Shown here piece by piece: positions 29,537 to 39,189 of a stretch of DNA of 64,000 nucleotides (position 1 is the stretch's first letter; every line of letters begins with the position of its first letter). Both the position numbers and the translations under genes were made by a program. Source of the DNA: Blattabacterium cuenoti (GTDB taxonomy: Bacteria > Bacteroidota > Bacteroidia > Flavobacteriales > Blattabacteriaceae); NCBI RefSeq assembly GCF_014251555.1, contig NZ_CP059190.1, positions 143,377-207,376 of the forward strand, given 5' to 3'. The notes under the pieces were generated by a model. That model had not been told where the DNA came from and ran no database searches. It saw only the letters and a list, made by a program, of their open reading frames with translations.

Positions 29537-30106
29537 ATGAACATGAAAAAAATAGCTATTTTAGTTTCTGGAAGAGGAACCAATATGCAGCATATTTTAC
29601 AAGCAATCGAAAACGGTATACTTTCTAATTTTAGAGTCAATTTAGTTATTTCTGATAGATGTTGTAGTGCGATTCAGTATGCGTTAAAAAAAAATATAAC
29701 AGCCATATCTTTAGAAAAGACTAATAAAAAATTTCTTTCTAAAGAAATAGACAATTTACTTGTAAAAGATATTCCGTATATTATAGTTCTTTCTGGATTT
29801 CTTTCTATACTTGATGTAGAGTTTTGTGAAAAATGGATCGGAAAAGTGATCAATATTCATCCTTCTCTTTTACCAAAATATGGAGGAAAAGGAATGTACG
29901 GAATGAAAGTGCATCAAGCAGTTATTAAAAATAAGGAAAAAATATCAGGAGCTACAGTTCATTATGTGACGAAAGACGTGGATGCAGGAGATATAATTTT
30001 GAAAAAGTCATGTAAAATTTATTCAAAGGAAACTCCAATGTCTTTATCACAAAAAGTTTCTCTCATAGAAAGAGAAATATTAATTCAGTCTATCAAAAAT
30101 CTTTGA
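29537..30106 (+). CDS. purN: Phosphoribosylglycinamide formyltransferase
   Basis: PurN transfers formyl from 10-formyltetrahydrofolate to GAR. The N terminus KKIAILVSGRGTNMQHI binds the phosphate, and the catalytic segment INIHPSLLPKYGGKGMYG holds the conserved Asn and His. GATVHYVTKDVDAGDII follows with its catalytic Asp. Length is 189 residues. Either the ATG at 29537 or the one at 29543 could be used; they differ by two residues. This folate-dependent route replaces the formate-dependent PurT, and no purT is seen here. Confidence 0.96.
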   Translation: MNMKKIAILVSGRGTNMQHILQAIENGILSNFRVNLVISDRCCSAIQYALKKNITAISLEKTNKKFLSKEIDNLLVKDIPYIIVLSGFLSILDVEFCEKWIGKVINIHPSLLPKYGGKGMYGMKVHQAVIKNKEKISGATVHYVTKDVDAGDIILKKSCKIYSKETPMSLSQKVSLIEREILIQSIKNL

Positions 30107-30163
30107 CGAAGAGATTAGAATCCACTATACTTATACTCAAAAATAAAATTAGTAGTATGTATT

Positions 30164-31693
30164 ATGAAAAGAGCTTTAATTAGTGTTTATGAAAAAAATG
30201 AAAAACTATTTCAATTTTCTAGTTTTTTAGATCAAAAAGGATATCAAATAATTTCTACTGGTGGGACCTACCAATATTTAATAAAAAACGGGTTGTCTAA
30301 TGTGATAGAAGTATCGAATGTTACTTCTTTTCCTGAAATTTTAGATGGTAGAGTAAAAACTATTCATCCTAATATATATGGAGGAATTTTAGCAAATCGT
30401 TCAATTGAAAAACATATCGAATCTATTCGTTTTCACAATATTCATCTGATTGATATTGTGTTGGTTAATTTTTATCCATTTTTTGAAAAAATTCATAAAG
30501 AATCTCATATCAATTCTTTGATTGAACTTATTGATATAGGAGGACCGTCTATGCTTCGTGCAGCTGCTAAAAATTTTTTATATGTCACTGCCATTACAGA
30601 TGATAATGATTATGAATTAGTACAAAATGAAATTGAACATTATGGATTTCCTTCATTAAAATTGAGAAAAAAATTGGCGGGTAAAGTATTTAATTTTACT
30701 TCTGCTTATGATTCTGCTATTTCTCAATATCTTTTGATGGATGAAAAGGAAGATAAGTTTCCTCTTTATTTACATTCTTCTTACGAAAAAAAAATGAATC
30801 TCCGTTATGGAGAGAATCCTCATCAAAAAGCAGCTTATTACATTAATACGATTCACCATGGATCCATGCGAAATTTTCATCAATTGCATGGAAAAAAATT
30901 GTCATTTAATAACTTACGAGATATGGATATAGCTTGGAAAGTTGTTTCTCAATTTTCAGAACCTGCTTGTTGTACTGTTAAACATTCCACTCCTTGTGGA
31001 GTGGCGTTAGGAAAAAACATTATTGAAGCATTTCAAAAAACTTATTATGCTGATACTATTTCGTCTTTTGGAGGAATAATGGCTGTTAATGTTCCAATTA
31101 CAAAAGAATTAGCAAAAGAGATTAATCATATTTTTCTAGAAGTAGTCCTTTCACACAGTTACGAAACAGACGTTTTGAACATTTTAAAAATAAAAAAAAA
31201 TCTTAGAATTATTAGTATCAATGAACCGATTTCGGACAAACTAGAATCTGTTCAAATAGATGGAGGAATCTTAGTGCAAGAAGCAGATTCTTCTCATGAT
31301 GAAAATTATAAAATAGTTACTAAAAAAAAATTAACTGATCAAGAATTGGAATCTTTATTTTTTGCTCAAAAAGTAGTAAAATATGTGAAATCCAATGCTA
31401 TTGTAGTAGCTAAGGGTACACAAACTTTAGGTATTTCTGGAGGACAAACCAATAGAATTTGGGCAGCAACTCAAGCTATAGAGAGAGCTTTAGAAAAAAG
31501 TAAAGAAGGTCTAGTTCTAGTCTCTGATGCTTTTTTTCCTTTTCGTGATGTTGTAGATGAAGCGGCTCGTTCGGGTGGAATACGTGCTATTCTCCAACCA
31601 GGGGGATCTATACGAGACAAAGAATCTGTAAAAGCTTGTGATGATTATGGGATAGCTATGGCTTTTACTGGAAAAAGACATTTTAAACATTAA
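30164..31693 (+). CDS. purH: Bifunctional AICAR transformylase / IMP cyclohydrolase
   Basis: PurH performs the last two steps to IMP. The N-terminal IMP cyclohydrolase domain (about 1-195) shows [31 protein letters not shown] and [15 protein letters not shown]. The C-terminal transformylase domain has the catalytic Lys-His of KHSTPCGVA and the [10 protein letters not shown] segment at the domain junction. The end reads [17 protein letters not shown] as in the family. The 509 residues are normal. The 57-base gap before it is the largest within the purine block, but no promoter box is seen there. Confidence 0.97.
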   Translation: MKRALISVYEKNEKLFQFSSFLDQKGYQIISTGGTYQYLIKNGLSNVIEVSNVTSFPEILDGRVKTIHPNIYGGILANRSIEKHIESIRFHNIHLIDIVLVNFYPFFEKIHKESHINSLIELIDIGGPSMLRAAAKNFLYVTAITDDNDYELVQNEIEHYGFPSLKLRKKLAGKVFNFTSAYDSAISQYLLMDEKEDKFPLYLHSSYEKKMNLRYGENPHQKAAYYINTIHHGSMRNFHQLHGKKLSFNNLRDMDIAWKVVSQFSEPACCTVKHSTPCGVALGKNIIEAFQKTYYADTISSFGGIMAVNVPITKELAKEINHIFLEVVLSHSYETDVLNILKIKKNLRIISINEPISDKLESVQIDGGILVQEADSSHDENYKIVTKKKLTDQELESLFFAQKVVKYVKSNAIVVAKGTQTLGISGGQTNRIWAATQAIERALEKSKEGLVLVSDAFFPFRDVVDEAARSGGIRAILQPGGSIRDKESVKACDDYGIAMAFTGKRHFKH

Positions 31694-31695
31694 GA

Positions 31696-32934
31696 ATGAT
31701 GAAAATTTTAATCCTTGGAGGAGGTGGACGTGAACATGCTATTGGAAAAAAATTATTGGAAGATAATCATTCTGTAAATCTTTATTTCTACCCTGGAAAT
31801 GGAGGAACGGAAATTATAGGAAAAAATATTGAAAATCATCAAACTCTATTAGAATTAGGTGTTTTTGCTAAAAAAAATGCAGTAGATATAACTATTGTCG
31901 GATCCGAAATTTTCCTAATAGAAGGAATTGTGGATATCTTCCAAAATTTTGGATTAAAAATAATAGGACCGAATCATTTAGCAGCTAAACTTGAAGGGGA
32001 TCGTATTTTTGCTAAATCCTTTATGAAAAAATATGGAATTAGAACTCCTAAATATGACGTTTTTTATTGCTATAAAAAAGCTATCCATTTTTTAGATCAA
32101 TGTATTGGTTCTGTGGTTATTAAAACAAATGGAATAGCTGCAGGAAAAGGAGTAATTTTAGCTCATAACAAAAATGAAGCTAAAAAAGCCTTAAAAACTA
32201 TTATGATAGAAAAAAAATTTGGAAAATCTGGAAATCAAATTATCATAGAAGAATTCTTGCAAGGAAAAGAGGCTTCTATTATGTCTTTTTTCAATGAAAA
32301 ACATATTATTCCTTTTTTATCTGCTCTAGATTATAAAAAAATTGGAGAAAATGAAACAGGAATAAATACAGGGGGAATGGGGGCTATTGTTCCGAATCCA
32401 TATATGACTAATTCTATTTGGATAGATTTTCAAAAAAATATATTAGAACCTACTTTAGAAGGATTAATTTCAGAAAAATTAACTTTTTTTGGATTTCTAT
32501 ATTTTGGATTAATGATCACTTCTAATAAAGTTTATTTATTAGAATATAATACTCGTCTTGGAGATCCTGAAGCTCAAACTTTATTTCCATTAATGAAAAG
32601 TAATTTTTTAGATGTGATTCAATCTTCTTTTCTTAGTAAGAAAGTATCTATTTATTGGAAAAAATTATGTTCTTGTTGTGTTGTTTTATCTTCTAAAGGA
32701 TATCCGGAAAAATACAAAAGTGGAAAAATAATAATAGGATTAAATTCATTACAAGATCCTTTTTATATTGCTGGAGCAAATAAAAAACAAGGAAATTGGA
32801 TCACATCAAGTGGACGCGTCCTAAATATGGTAGGATTAGGAAATACGATTCAAGAAGCCAGAAAACAAGCTTATGATAAAGTGAAAAAAATACAATTCGA
32901 AAATTTGTATTTCCGAAAAGACATTGGTTCATAA
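31696..32934 (+). CDS. purD: Phosphoribosylamine-glycine ligase
   Basis: PurD, an ATP-grasp enzyme, joins phosphoribosylamine and glycine to give GAR. The N terminus KILILGGGGREHAIGKKL, the ATP-grasp segments (IKTNGIAAGKGVILA and IIEEFLQGKEASIM) and the metal-binding LEYNTRLGDPEAQ are intact. The 412 residues are close to the usual 420-430. It starts two bases after purH; ATG codons at 31696 and 31699 are both possible. The product of PurF is its substrate. Confidence 0.96.
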   Translation: MMKILILGGGGREHAIGKKLLEDNHSVNLYFYPGNGGTEIIGKNIENHQTLLELGVFAKKNAVDITIVGSEIFLIEGIVDIFQNFGLKIIGPNHLAAKLEGDRIFAKSFMKKYGIRTPKYDVFYCYKKAIHFLDQCIGSVVIKTNGIAAGKGVILAHNKNEAKKALKTIMIEKKFGKSGNQIIIEEFLQGKEASIMSFFNEKHIIPFLSALDYKKIGENETGINTGGMGAIVPNPYMTNSIWIDFQKNILEPTLEGLISEKLTFFGFLYFGLMITSNKVYLLEYNTRLGDPEAQTLFPLMKSNFLDVIQSSFLSKKVSIYWKKLCSCCVVLSSKGYPEKYKSGKIIIGLNSLQDPFYIAGANKKQGNWITSSGRVLNMVGLGNTIQEARKQAYDKVKKIQFENLYFRKDIGS

Positions 32935-32965
32935 TAAAAAATAAATGTAAAAACCAAATGAAAAA

Positions 32966-34513
32966 ATGAAAAAAGACTTTGTCTGCATATTAGATTTTGG
33001 CTCTCAATATAGTCATATGATTGCAAGAAGAATTCGAAATCTAGGAGTAGATACTTTATTATATGATTATGATACTTCCATATCCCATATTTTATCAAAA
33101 AAACCTAAGGGAATTATTTTATCAGGAGGACCTTTTTCTGTTTATGATAATGGATCTCCATTAATTTCTAAAAATATCTTTCAATTAGATATTCCTGTAC
33201 TTGGAATTTGTTATGGGATGCAGCTTATTTCTTTTCTTTTTGGAGGAGAGATAGAAAAATCTAAATCTAAAGAATATGGTAAATCCTACTTTATTATAGA
33301 TCATTCCAGTAACAATTTATTTTATGGAATCCCAAAAAAATCCATTGTTTGGATGAGTCATTTTGATGAAGTAAAAAATATTTCAAAAAAATTTCAAATT
33401 ATTGGACATACTTCATCTTGTGCTATTGCAGCTTTCAGTCATATCAATAAAGAGATTTATGCTGTTCAATTTCATCCAGAAGTAAAAAATACAGAATTCG
33501 GAATATCTATATTGAAAAATTTTGTATTGAATATTTGTAAGTGTACTCCTAATTGGGAGTTGAACAATTTTATACAAAATACAATAGATAAAATAAAAAA
33601 ACGTGTAGACAAAAAAAAAGTGATATTAGGTTTTTCTGGAGGAGTAGATTCTTTTGTAACCGCTTATATCATTCATCAAGCTATTGGAAATTCTTTGAAT
33701 TGTATTTTTGTAGATACAGGATTACTTTTAAAAGAAGAAAAAAAAAGAATATCTCTCTTATGTCAAAAAATGAATTTACCTATTAAAATAATAGATGCTA
33801 AAAATCGTTTTTTATCTAGATTAACTGGTATTATTGATCCTGAAATGAAAAGAAAAATTATAGGTGAAGAATTTATTTCTGTCTTTCAAAAAGAATCAGA
33901 AAAAATTAAAAATGTTGAATTTTTAGCGCAAGGTACTATTTATTCGGATATTATTGAATCTTCTTCAAAGAAAAAGGAATTAAATTATTCTATAAAATCT
34001 CATCATAATGTAGGTGGATTACCTTCTTCAACATTCATGAAGTTGAAAATCATTGAGCCATTAAAAGAATTATTTAAAGATGAAGTCAGAAAAATAGGAC
34101 AAAAACTAGGACTTCCAGAGGAAATTTTGTATCGTCATCCATTTCCTGGACCTGGATTAAGCATTCGAATTATTGGAGAAATAAATGAAAAAAAAATTTC
34201 CATTTTAAAAGAAGCAGAAAGTATTCTTCTGCAAGAATTAAAAAACTATAATATTTACAATTCTGTTAGTCAAGCTTTCATTATTTTATTACCTGTTAAA
34301 TCTGTAGGAGTAATGGGAGATCGACGAACCTATGAATATGCAGCTGTATTGCGTGTCATTAACACAGAGGATTTCATGACTGGTACTTTCTCACATTTAT
34401 CTTACGATTTTTTAGAAAAAGTTTCAAATAGAATCATTAATGAAGTTGATGGAATTAATAGAATGGTATATGATATAACCTCTAAACCCCCATCTACTAT
34501 TGAATGGGAATGA
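32966..34513 (+). CDS. guaA: GMP synthase (glutamine-hydrolysing)
   Basis: GuaA aminates XMP to GMP. The N-terminal class I glutaminase has its nucleophile Cys in LGICYGMQL and the His-Glu pair in QFHPEV. The ATP pyrophosphatase domain has the P-loop GFSGGVDSFV, and the C-terminal dimerisation domain ends in the usual SKPPSTIEWE. Length is 515 residues. It closes the purine block, 31 bases after purD, and ends seven bases from the opposing accD stop. GuaB, which makes XMP from IMP, is not in the window. Confidence 0.97.
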   Translation: MKKDFVCILDFGSQYSHMIARRIRNLGVDTLLYDYDTSISHILSKKPKGIILSGGPFSVYDNGSPLISKNIFQLDIPVLGICYGMQLISFLFGGEIEKSKSKEYGKSYFIIDHSSNNLFYGIPKKSIVWMSHFDEVKNISKKFQIIGHTSSCAIAAFSHINKEIYAVQFHPEVKNTEFGISILKNFVLNICKCTPNWELNNFIQNTIDKIKKRVDKKKVILGFSGGVDSFVTAYIIHQAIGNSLNCIFVDTGLLLKEEKKRISLLCQKMNLPIKIIDAKNRFLSRLTGIIDPEMKRKIIGEEFISVFQKESEKIKNVEFLAQGTIYSDIIESSSKKKELNYSIKSHHNVGGLPSSTFMKLKIIEPLKELFKDEVRKIGQKLGLPEEILYRHPFPGPGLSIRIIGEINEKKISILKEAESILLQELKNYNIYNSVSQAFIILLPVKSVGVMGDRRTYEYAAVLRVINTEDFMTGTFSHLSYDFLEKVSNRIINEVDGINRMVYDITSKPPSTIEWE

Positions 34514-34520
34514 ATTTTTT

Positions 34521-35360
34521 TTACATCATCATAGAAACTAAGTTGTATATATTTTTTTTTAATTCAGTTCTAGATGAGATCAAATCTATAAATCCATGAT
34601 CCATGAGAAACTCTGCTGTTTGAAATCCATCTGGAAGATCTTTTCCAATTGTTTCCCTGATTACTCTAGGACCAGCGAATCCAATAAGAGCTCCTGGTTC
34701 AGCTACATTTATATCTCCAAGTAAAGCGTAAGAAGCAGTCACTCCTCCTGTAGTTGGATCTGTTAAAACAGATATGTAAGGAATTCTAGCATCACGTAAT
34801 TGAGTTAATCTAGCGATTGTTTTAGCCATTTGCATTAATGAAAAAGAAGATTCCATGATTCTTGCTCCACCAGATTTAGAGATTAAGATGTATGGAAATT
34901 TTTTTTCTATACAACATTTTATTGCTCTAGATATTTTTTCTCCTACTACTGATCCCATAGATCCTCCTATGAATGAAAAATCCATACAAGATATCACCAC
35001 ATCTATTCCTTTTATTTTTCCTACTCCTGTTCTAATAGCGTCATATAAATTTGTTTTTTTTCTAGTCTCTTGAATTCTATCTGTATATTTTTTATAATCT
35101 ATCCATTTTATAGGATCTTTACTAATCATTTTGATATTCATTTCCAAAAAATCACCATTATCAAAAAGAATTTCAAAATATTCTTTGCTATGAATTCTTA
35201 CATGGTATCCGTCTTCTGGACTGACATAAGCATTCTTCTTTAATACTTCTGTATCTATAATTTTTCCGCTAGGAGTTCTGTACCATAGCCCTTTCGGCAA
35301 ATCTTTTCTATCGTCTATCGACGTTAGTATATTCTTTTTTTTTCTCAAAAACCAAGCCAT
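34521..35360 (-). CDS. accD: Acetyl-CoA carboxylase carboxyltransferase subunit beta
   Basis: AccD with AccA transfers carboxyl from carboxybiotin to acetyl-CoA, making malonyl-CoA for fatty acid synthesis. The carboxyltransferase core is clear ([63 protein letters not shown]). The N-terminal zinc-ribbon cysteines of E. coli AccD are absent; the region reads [13 protein letters not shown], with no cysteines. That appears to be normal for Bacteroidetes relatives rather than decay. The 279 residues are normal. It follows fbaA by nine bases. Confidence 0.95.
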   Translation of the reverse strand: MAWFLRKKKNILTSIDDRKDLPKGLWYRTPSGKIIDTEVLKKNAYVSPEDGYHVRIHSKEYFEILFDNGDFLEMNIKMISKDPIKWIDYKKYTDRIQETRKKTNLYDAIRTGVGKIKGIDVVISCMDFSFIGGSMGSVVGEKISRAIKCCIEKKFPYILISKSGGARIMESSFSLMQMAKTIARLTQLRDARIPYISVLTDPTTGGVTASYALLGDINVAEPGALIGFAGPRVIRETIGKDLPDGFQTAEFLMDHGFIDLISSRTELKKNIYNLVSMMM

Positions 35361-35369
35361 GGTTGCTCT

Positions 35370-36437
35370 TTATAAAGTATTAATATTATTCATGAATTCA
35401 AAATATTTTTTTAGAAGAATTTTAAAAGATTTTTCTCCTTCTCTTAACCAAACTCTAGGATCATAATATTTTTTATTTGGAAGATGTTTTCCTTCTGGAT
35501 TTCCTATTTGCTTTTTTAAATATTCCTCATTTTTTTTCATATAATCCCGAATTCCACAAGTAAAAGCATATTGTAAATCGGTGTCCACATTCATTTTCAC
35601 AACTCCATAACTAATAGCTTGTTGTATTTCTTTTTTGGAAGATCCTGATCCACCATGAAAAACTAAAGAAACTGGTTTTTTTTTGGTACGAAATTTTTTC
35701 CGTATGTACTCTTGTGTTTTTTGTAATATCTCAGGACGAAGAATCACATTTCCAGGTCTATAAACACCGTGAACATTTCCGAAAGAAGCAGCTATGATAA
35801 AATTTTTGCTAATTTTAATTAATCTATCATAAGCATAACTAACTTCTTTTGGCTGAGTGTATAGTTTATTATTTTCTATGTTTGAATTATCTATTCCATC
35901 TTCTTCTCCTCCTGTTACACCCAATTCTATTTCAATAGTCATATTGCTTTTATTCATTCTTTCAAAATATTTTTCGCAAATACTAATGTTTTCTTTTAAA
36001 GGTTCTTGAGAAAGATCTAGCATATGTGAGCTGAACAATGTTTTTCCAAAACGATTATAATATTCTTCATTGGCTTCGATTAATCCATCTATCCATGGAA
36101 GAAAAGGTTTAGAACAATGATCTGTATGAAGAATGACTGTTGCTTTATAAGATGAGGCTAATTCATGAATATGCATAGCACAAGCTATAGCTCCTTTGAT
36201 TGCCGCTTTTTGTACGTTATTATTTAAACCTTTTCCCGCATTGAAAATACCTCCACCATTAGACAATTGAATAATAACAGGAGAATTCACTTCTGCAGCG
36301 GTTTCCATTACTGCATTCATAGTATTAGATCCAATAACATTTACAGCAGGTATAGCAAAAATGTTTTCCTTAGCGTATTCGAATATCTCTCCAACAAGAT
36401 TACCAGTGGCTACCCCAAAAGGAAATTTTCTAGACAT
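35370..36437 (-). CDS. fbaA: Class II fructose-bisphosphate aldolase
   Basis: This zinc-dependent aldolase cleaves or forms fructose-1,6-bisphosphate. The zinc ligands and catalytic residues sit in HTDHCSKPFLPWIDG (about 110) and in FGNVHGVY and VFHGGSGSSKKEI. The 355 residues match the E. coli FbaA type (359). The gene is upstream of accD in a two-gene operon. In a symbiont using glycerol, the enzyme would probably also run toward hexose formation; that is inference from the glp genes at 50-54 kb. Confidence 0.97.
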   Translation of the reverse strand: MSRKFPFGVATGNLVGEIFEYAKENIFAIPAVNVIGSNTMNAVMETAAEVNSPVIIQLSNGGGIFNAGKGLNNNVQKAAIKGAIACAMHIHELASSYKATVILHTDHCSKPFLPWIDGLIEANEEYYNRFGKTLFSSHMLDLSQEPLKENISICEKYFERMNKSNMTIEIELGVTGGEEDGIDNSNIENNKLYTQPKEVSYAYDRLIKISKNFIIAASFGNVHGVYRPGNVILRPEILQKTQEYIRKKFRTKKKPVSLVFHGGSGSSKKEIQQAISYGVVKMNVDTDLQYAFTCGIRDYMKKNEEYLKKQIGNPEGKHLPNKKYYDPRVWLREGEKSFKILLKKYFEFMNNINTL

Positions 36438-36471
36438 GTATTTTAAATTTATTTAATTTAATAAGGATAAA

Positions 36472-36479
36472 CAAATGTA
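36472..36479 (-). promoter_or_regulatory. Candidate -7 element of the fbaA promoter
   Basis: On the minus strand this reads TACATTTG, matching TAnnTTTG, and lies 34 bases before the fbaA start codon. No TTG is found at the usual -33 distance, so it rests on one box. Confidence 0.4.
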
Positions 36480-36533
36480 AAAAAAGTATTAATAGGTTCG
36501 GTTATAATTCACAATAGTTTTCACTCTATAATT

Positions 36534-36547
36534 TCGTTTTAAAACGA
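36534..36547. promoter_or_regulatory. 14-bp perfect palindrome between fbaA and the helicase gene
   Basis: TCGTTTTAAAACGA is a perfect palindrome in the 168-base divergent gap, about 100 bases before the fbaA start and 58 before the helicase start. It could be a repressor site or chance in AT-rich DNA. Nothing else in the gap was recognised apart from the fbaA -7 box. Confidence 0.3.
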
Positions 36548-36605
36548 TTTTATATAAAATTATTCAAATTCAAATAACAAAATATATGCAAAAATTTTTT
36601 CGTAA

Positions 36606-39188
36606 ATGATGCTTGTTCCATCTACATTAAAGATATACAACGCTTCAGCCGGTTCTGGAAAAACCTTTTTTTTAGTCAAAAACTATCTCTATGTTCTATT
36701 AAAAAGTCCTAATCCTGATGAATTTAGAAGAGTTTTAGCTTTGACTTTTACTAAAAAAGCTTCTGAAGAAATGAAAAAACGTATTCTACAATGTCTTAAA
36801 GAATTTTCAAATCAAGTAGTGAAAAAAGAATATTCTTCTTTATTTCATCATCTTGTAAAAGATTTGAAATTAACAAAACATCAATTGTATGAACGTTCTA
36901 AAAGAATATTATCTTCTATTTTGCATGATTTTTATTCTTTTTCCAAAAATACAAGTACAATAGATAAATTCACTTATAATATTATAAGATCTTTTATTTC
37001 AAATCGAGAAGTCACCTTAGAAATGGATCCCAAAAGGTTTTTATTGAAAATTGTAGAAAATCTACTATATAGATTAAAAAATTCAGAAGAATGGTCAAAT
37101 ATTTTGGTTCAATTTTCCTTGGAAAAATTAAAAAAAGGAAAAAACTGGGACGTCAGAAAAGAACTATTTAAAATAGCTCATCTTATGTTGGAAGAAAATA
37201 ATTTTTTTCCTATAAAAAAAATTAAAAGTTATTCTTTAGAAGATTTAATTCAATTGAAAAATACTTTGATAAAAAGAACTAAAAAATTTGAAAAAGAGTG
37301 CGAAAGACAAGGAGAAAAATTTTTTCTATTTTTAAGAAAAACTTCTATTCAAAAAAATTCATTTATTCATTCAGATTTACCAAGACTTTTTCAAAAACTA
37401 CAAATGAGGAATATATTTTTTAATCCTTTTAATGAACGTCTTGAAAAATATATTCAAAAAAGAGTATTTTACAAATGTGCTGTACAAATAAATCAAAAAA
37501 TATTGATAGAAAAAAATAAAGATAAAATACTTTCATTATATGAAGAGACAAAATCTATATACAAAAAAAATGTATCATATTATCTTTTAGATAAATTTTT
37601 TTTAAAAAACATTAGTATTCTATCAATAATACATGAAGTAGAAAAAGAATTTCATTTCATAAAAAATGAAAAAAAAATTCTTCTAAATGCAGAATTGAAC
37701 AAAATTCTTTATGAAAAAATTACTCAAGGAACATTCCCTAAAATCTATGAAAGAATTGGAATGCAATATAAATATTATTTTATAGATGAGTTTCAAGATA
37801 TTTCATTTTTACAATGGAACAATATTAGAATTTTAGTTGAAAATGCATTATCTGAAAATGGATCAGCTATGATAGTAGGAGATCCTAAACAATCTATATA
37901 TAGATGGAGGGGAGGAGATTCCGAACAGTTCATAAATATAGTTAATTCTAAATCAAAAAATTACAAAAAAGAATTAAAAACTTTAGAAACAAATTTTCGT
38001 AGCTATGAAGAAATTGTTAGATTTAATAATTTACTTTATCAATCCATATCTAAAATTTTTCATTCGACTATTTATCGAAATATATATCAAGATTCTAAAC
38101 AAAAGATATTTAAAAAATCTGGAGGATATGTAGAAATAAATTTCATTAGTAGTTTAGAAAACGAAAATTACAAAGAATATATTTATTTTAAAATAAAAAA
38201 TAAAATAAAAAAATTATTGAAACAGAAATATGTTTTATCAGACATTGCAATATTAGTTAGAAATAATCAAGAAGGCTATTTTTTATCTGAAAAACTTGTT
38301 GAAGATGGGATTAATGTAAATACTTCTGTTTCTCTGCTAATAAAAAATCATTTGGAAATACAAATAATCATAAATTTTTTTTATATCCTAGCTAATCCCC
38401 ATTGTTATCAAAAAAGAGTTACTCTAATTTTTTTGTTATTAAAAAATAAATTTATTCGTACTAAAAAAAAAGATCATGATTTTATTATGAAAATTCTTTT
38501 TTACCCACTGGATCTATTTTTAAAAAAAATTCTATCAAAAAATTCATTAACATTAGATAAATTATACAATAAATCCATATACAATATATCAGAAGATATA
38601 ATTGAAGCTTTTGGATTATTGAATAAACAGAACACTGCATCTATCTATTCTTTTTTGGACTTTGTTTATAGATCTATAAAAAGTGTAGGAAATTCTATTA
38701 TAGATTTCCTAGATTACTGGGAATCTAAAAAGGAAAAAGAAAGCATTATTATTTCTGATCATAGAAATGCTATTCGTGTTATGACTATTCATAAATCTAA
38801 AGGGTTGCAATTTCCTGTAGTTCTTCTTCCTTTTACTGATTGGAATGTTGATTCTAAAAATCAAGAAGGAATATGGATGGATGTAAGTCCTCATTTATAT
38901 CATGGATTGAACGCTGTTTATTTGGAAATCGGACCATATTTCAAACATATAAAACATGATGAAAATATCCGTAATCTTTATGAAGATTACTTATCAAATA
39001 CAGTATTTGATAATATCAATCTATTATACGTAGCTACTACCCGTTCTATAGAACAATTGATTTTGTTTTCAAAACTAGAAAATGAAAAATCCGTATCATT
39101 TTACATTAAAAATTTTCTTCGTGAAAAGAAAATATGGGATGAAAAAAAATATAAGTATTTTTTTGGAAAAGAAGAAAAAAATTATTGA
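36606..39188 (+). CDS. UvrD-like (RecB/AddA-type) helicase lacking the nuclease domain
   Basis: This superfamily I helicase resembles the flavobacterial RecB/AddA-like proteins. Motif I is NASAGSGKT (about 11-19), motif II is IDEFQD, motif III is GDPKQSIYRWRGGD, and the late motifs are VMTIHKSKGLQFPVV and LLYVATTRSIEQL. Relatives usually run past 1000 residues and end with a PD-(D/E)XK nuclease. This one stops at 860, only about 50 residues after motif VI, and the next gene begins two bases on, so the nuclease was removed cleanly. The central accessory domain is very lysine- and asparagine-rich. ATG at 36606 or 36609 may start it. No AddB-like partner is visible. Confidence 0.85.
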   Translation: MMLVPSTLKIYNASAGSGKTFFLVKNYLYVLLKSPNPDEFRRVLALTFTKKASEEMKKRILQCLKEFSNQVVKKEYSSLFHHLVKDLKLTKHQLYERSKRILSSILHDFYSFSKNTSTIDKFTYNIIRSFISNREVTLEMDPKRFLLKIVENLLYRLKNSEEWSNILVQFSLEKLKKGKNWDVRKELFKIAHLMLEENNFFPIKKIKSYSLEDLIQLKNTLIKRTKKFEKECERQGEKFFLFLRKTSIQKNSFIHSDLPRLFQKLQMRNIFFNPFNERLEKYIQKRVFYKCAVQINQKILIEKNKDKILSLYEETKSIYKKNVSYYLLDKFFLKNISILSIIHEVEKEFHFIKNEKKILLNAELNKILYEKITQGTFPKIYERIGMQYKYYFIDEFQDISFLQWNNIRILVENALSENGSAMIVGDPKQSIYRWRGGDSEQFINIVNSKSKNYKKELKTLETNFRSYEEIVRFNNLLYQSISKIFHSTIYRNIYQDSKQKIFKKSGGYVEINFISSLENENYKEYIYFKIKNKIKKLLKQKYVLSDIAILVRNNQEGYFLSEKLVEDGINVNTSVSLLIKNHLEIQIIINFFYILANPHCYQKRVTLIFLLLKNKFIRTKKKDHDFIMKILFYPLDLFLKKILSKNSLTLDKLYNKSIYNISEDIIEAFGLLNKQNTASIYSFLDFVYRSIKSVGNSIIDFLDYWESKKEKESIIISDHRNAIRVMTIHKSKGLQFPVVLLPFTDWNVDSKNQEGIWMDVSPHLYHGLNAVYLEIGPYFKHIKHDENIRNLYEDYLSNTVFDNINLLYVATTRSIEQLILFSKLENEKSVSFYIKNFLREKKIWDEKKYKYFFGKEEKNY

Positions 39189-39189
39189 T

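Noticed and set aside
34521-35360. AccD as degenerate because zinc-ribbon cysteines are missing
   Set aside because: Bacteroidetes relatives appear to lack these cysteines as well, and the catalytic core is intact.
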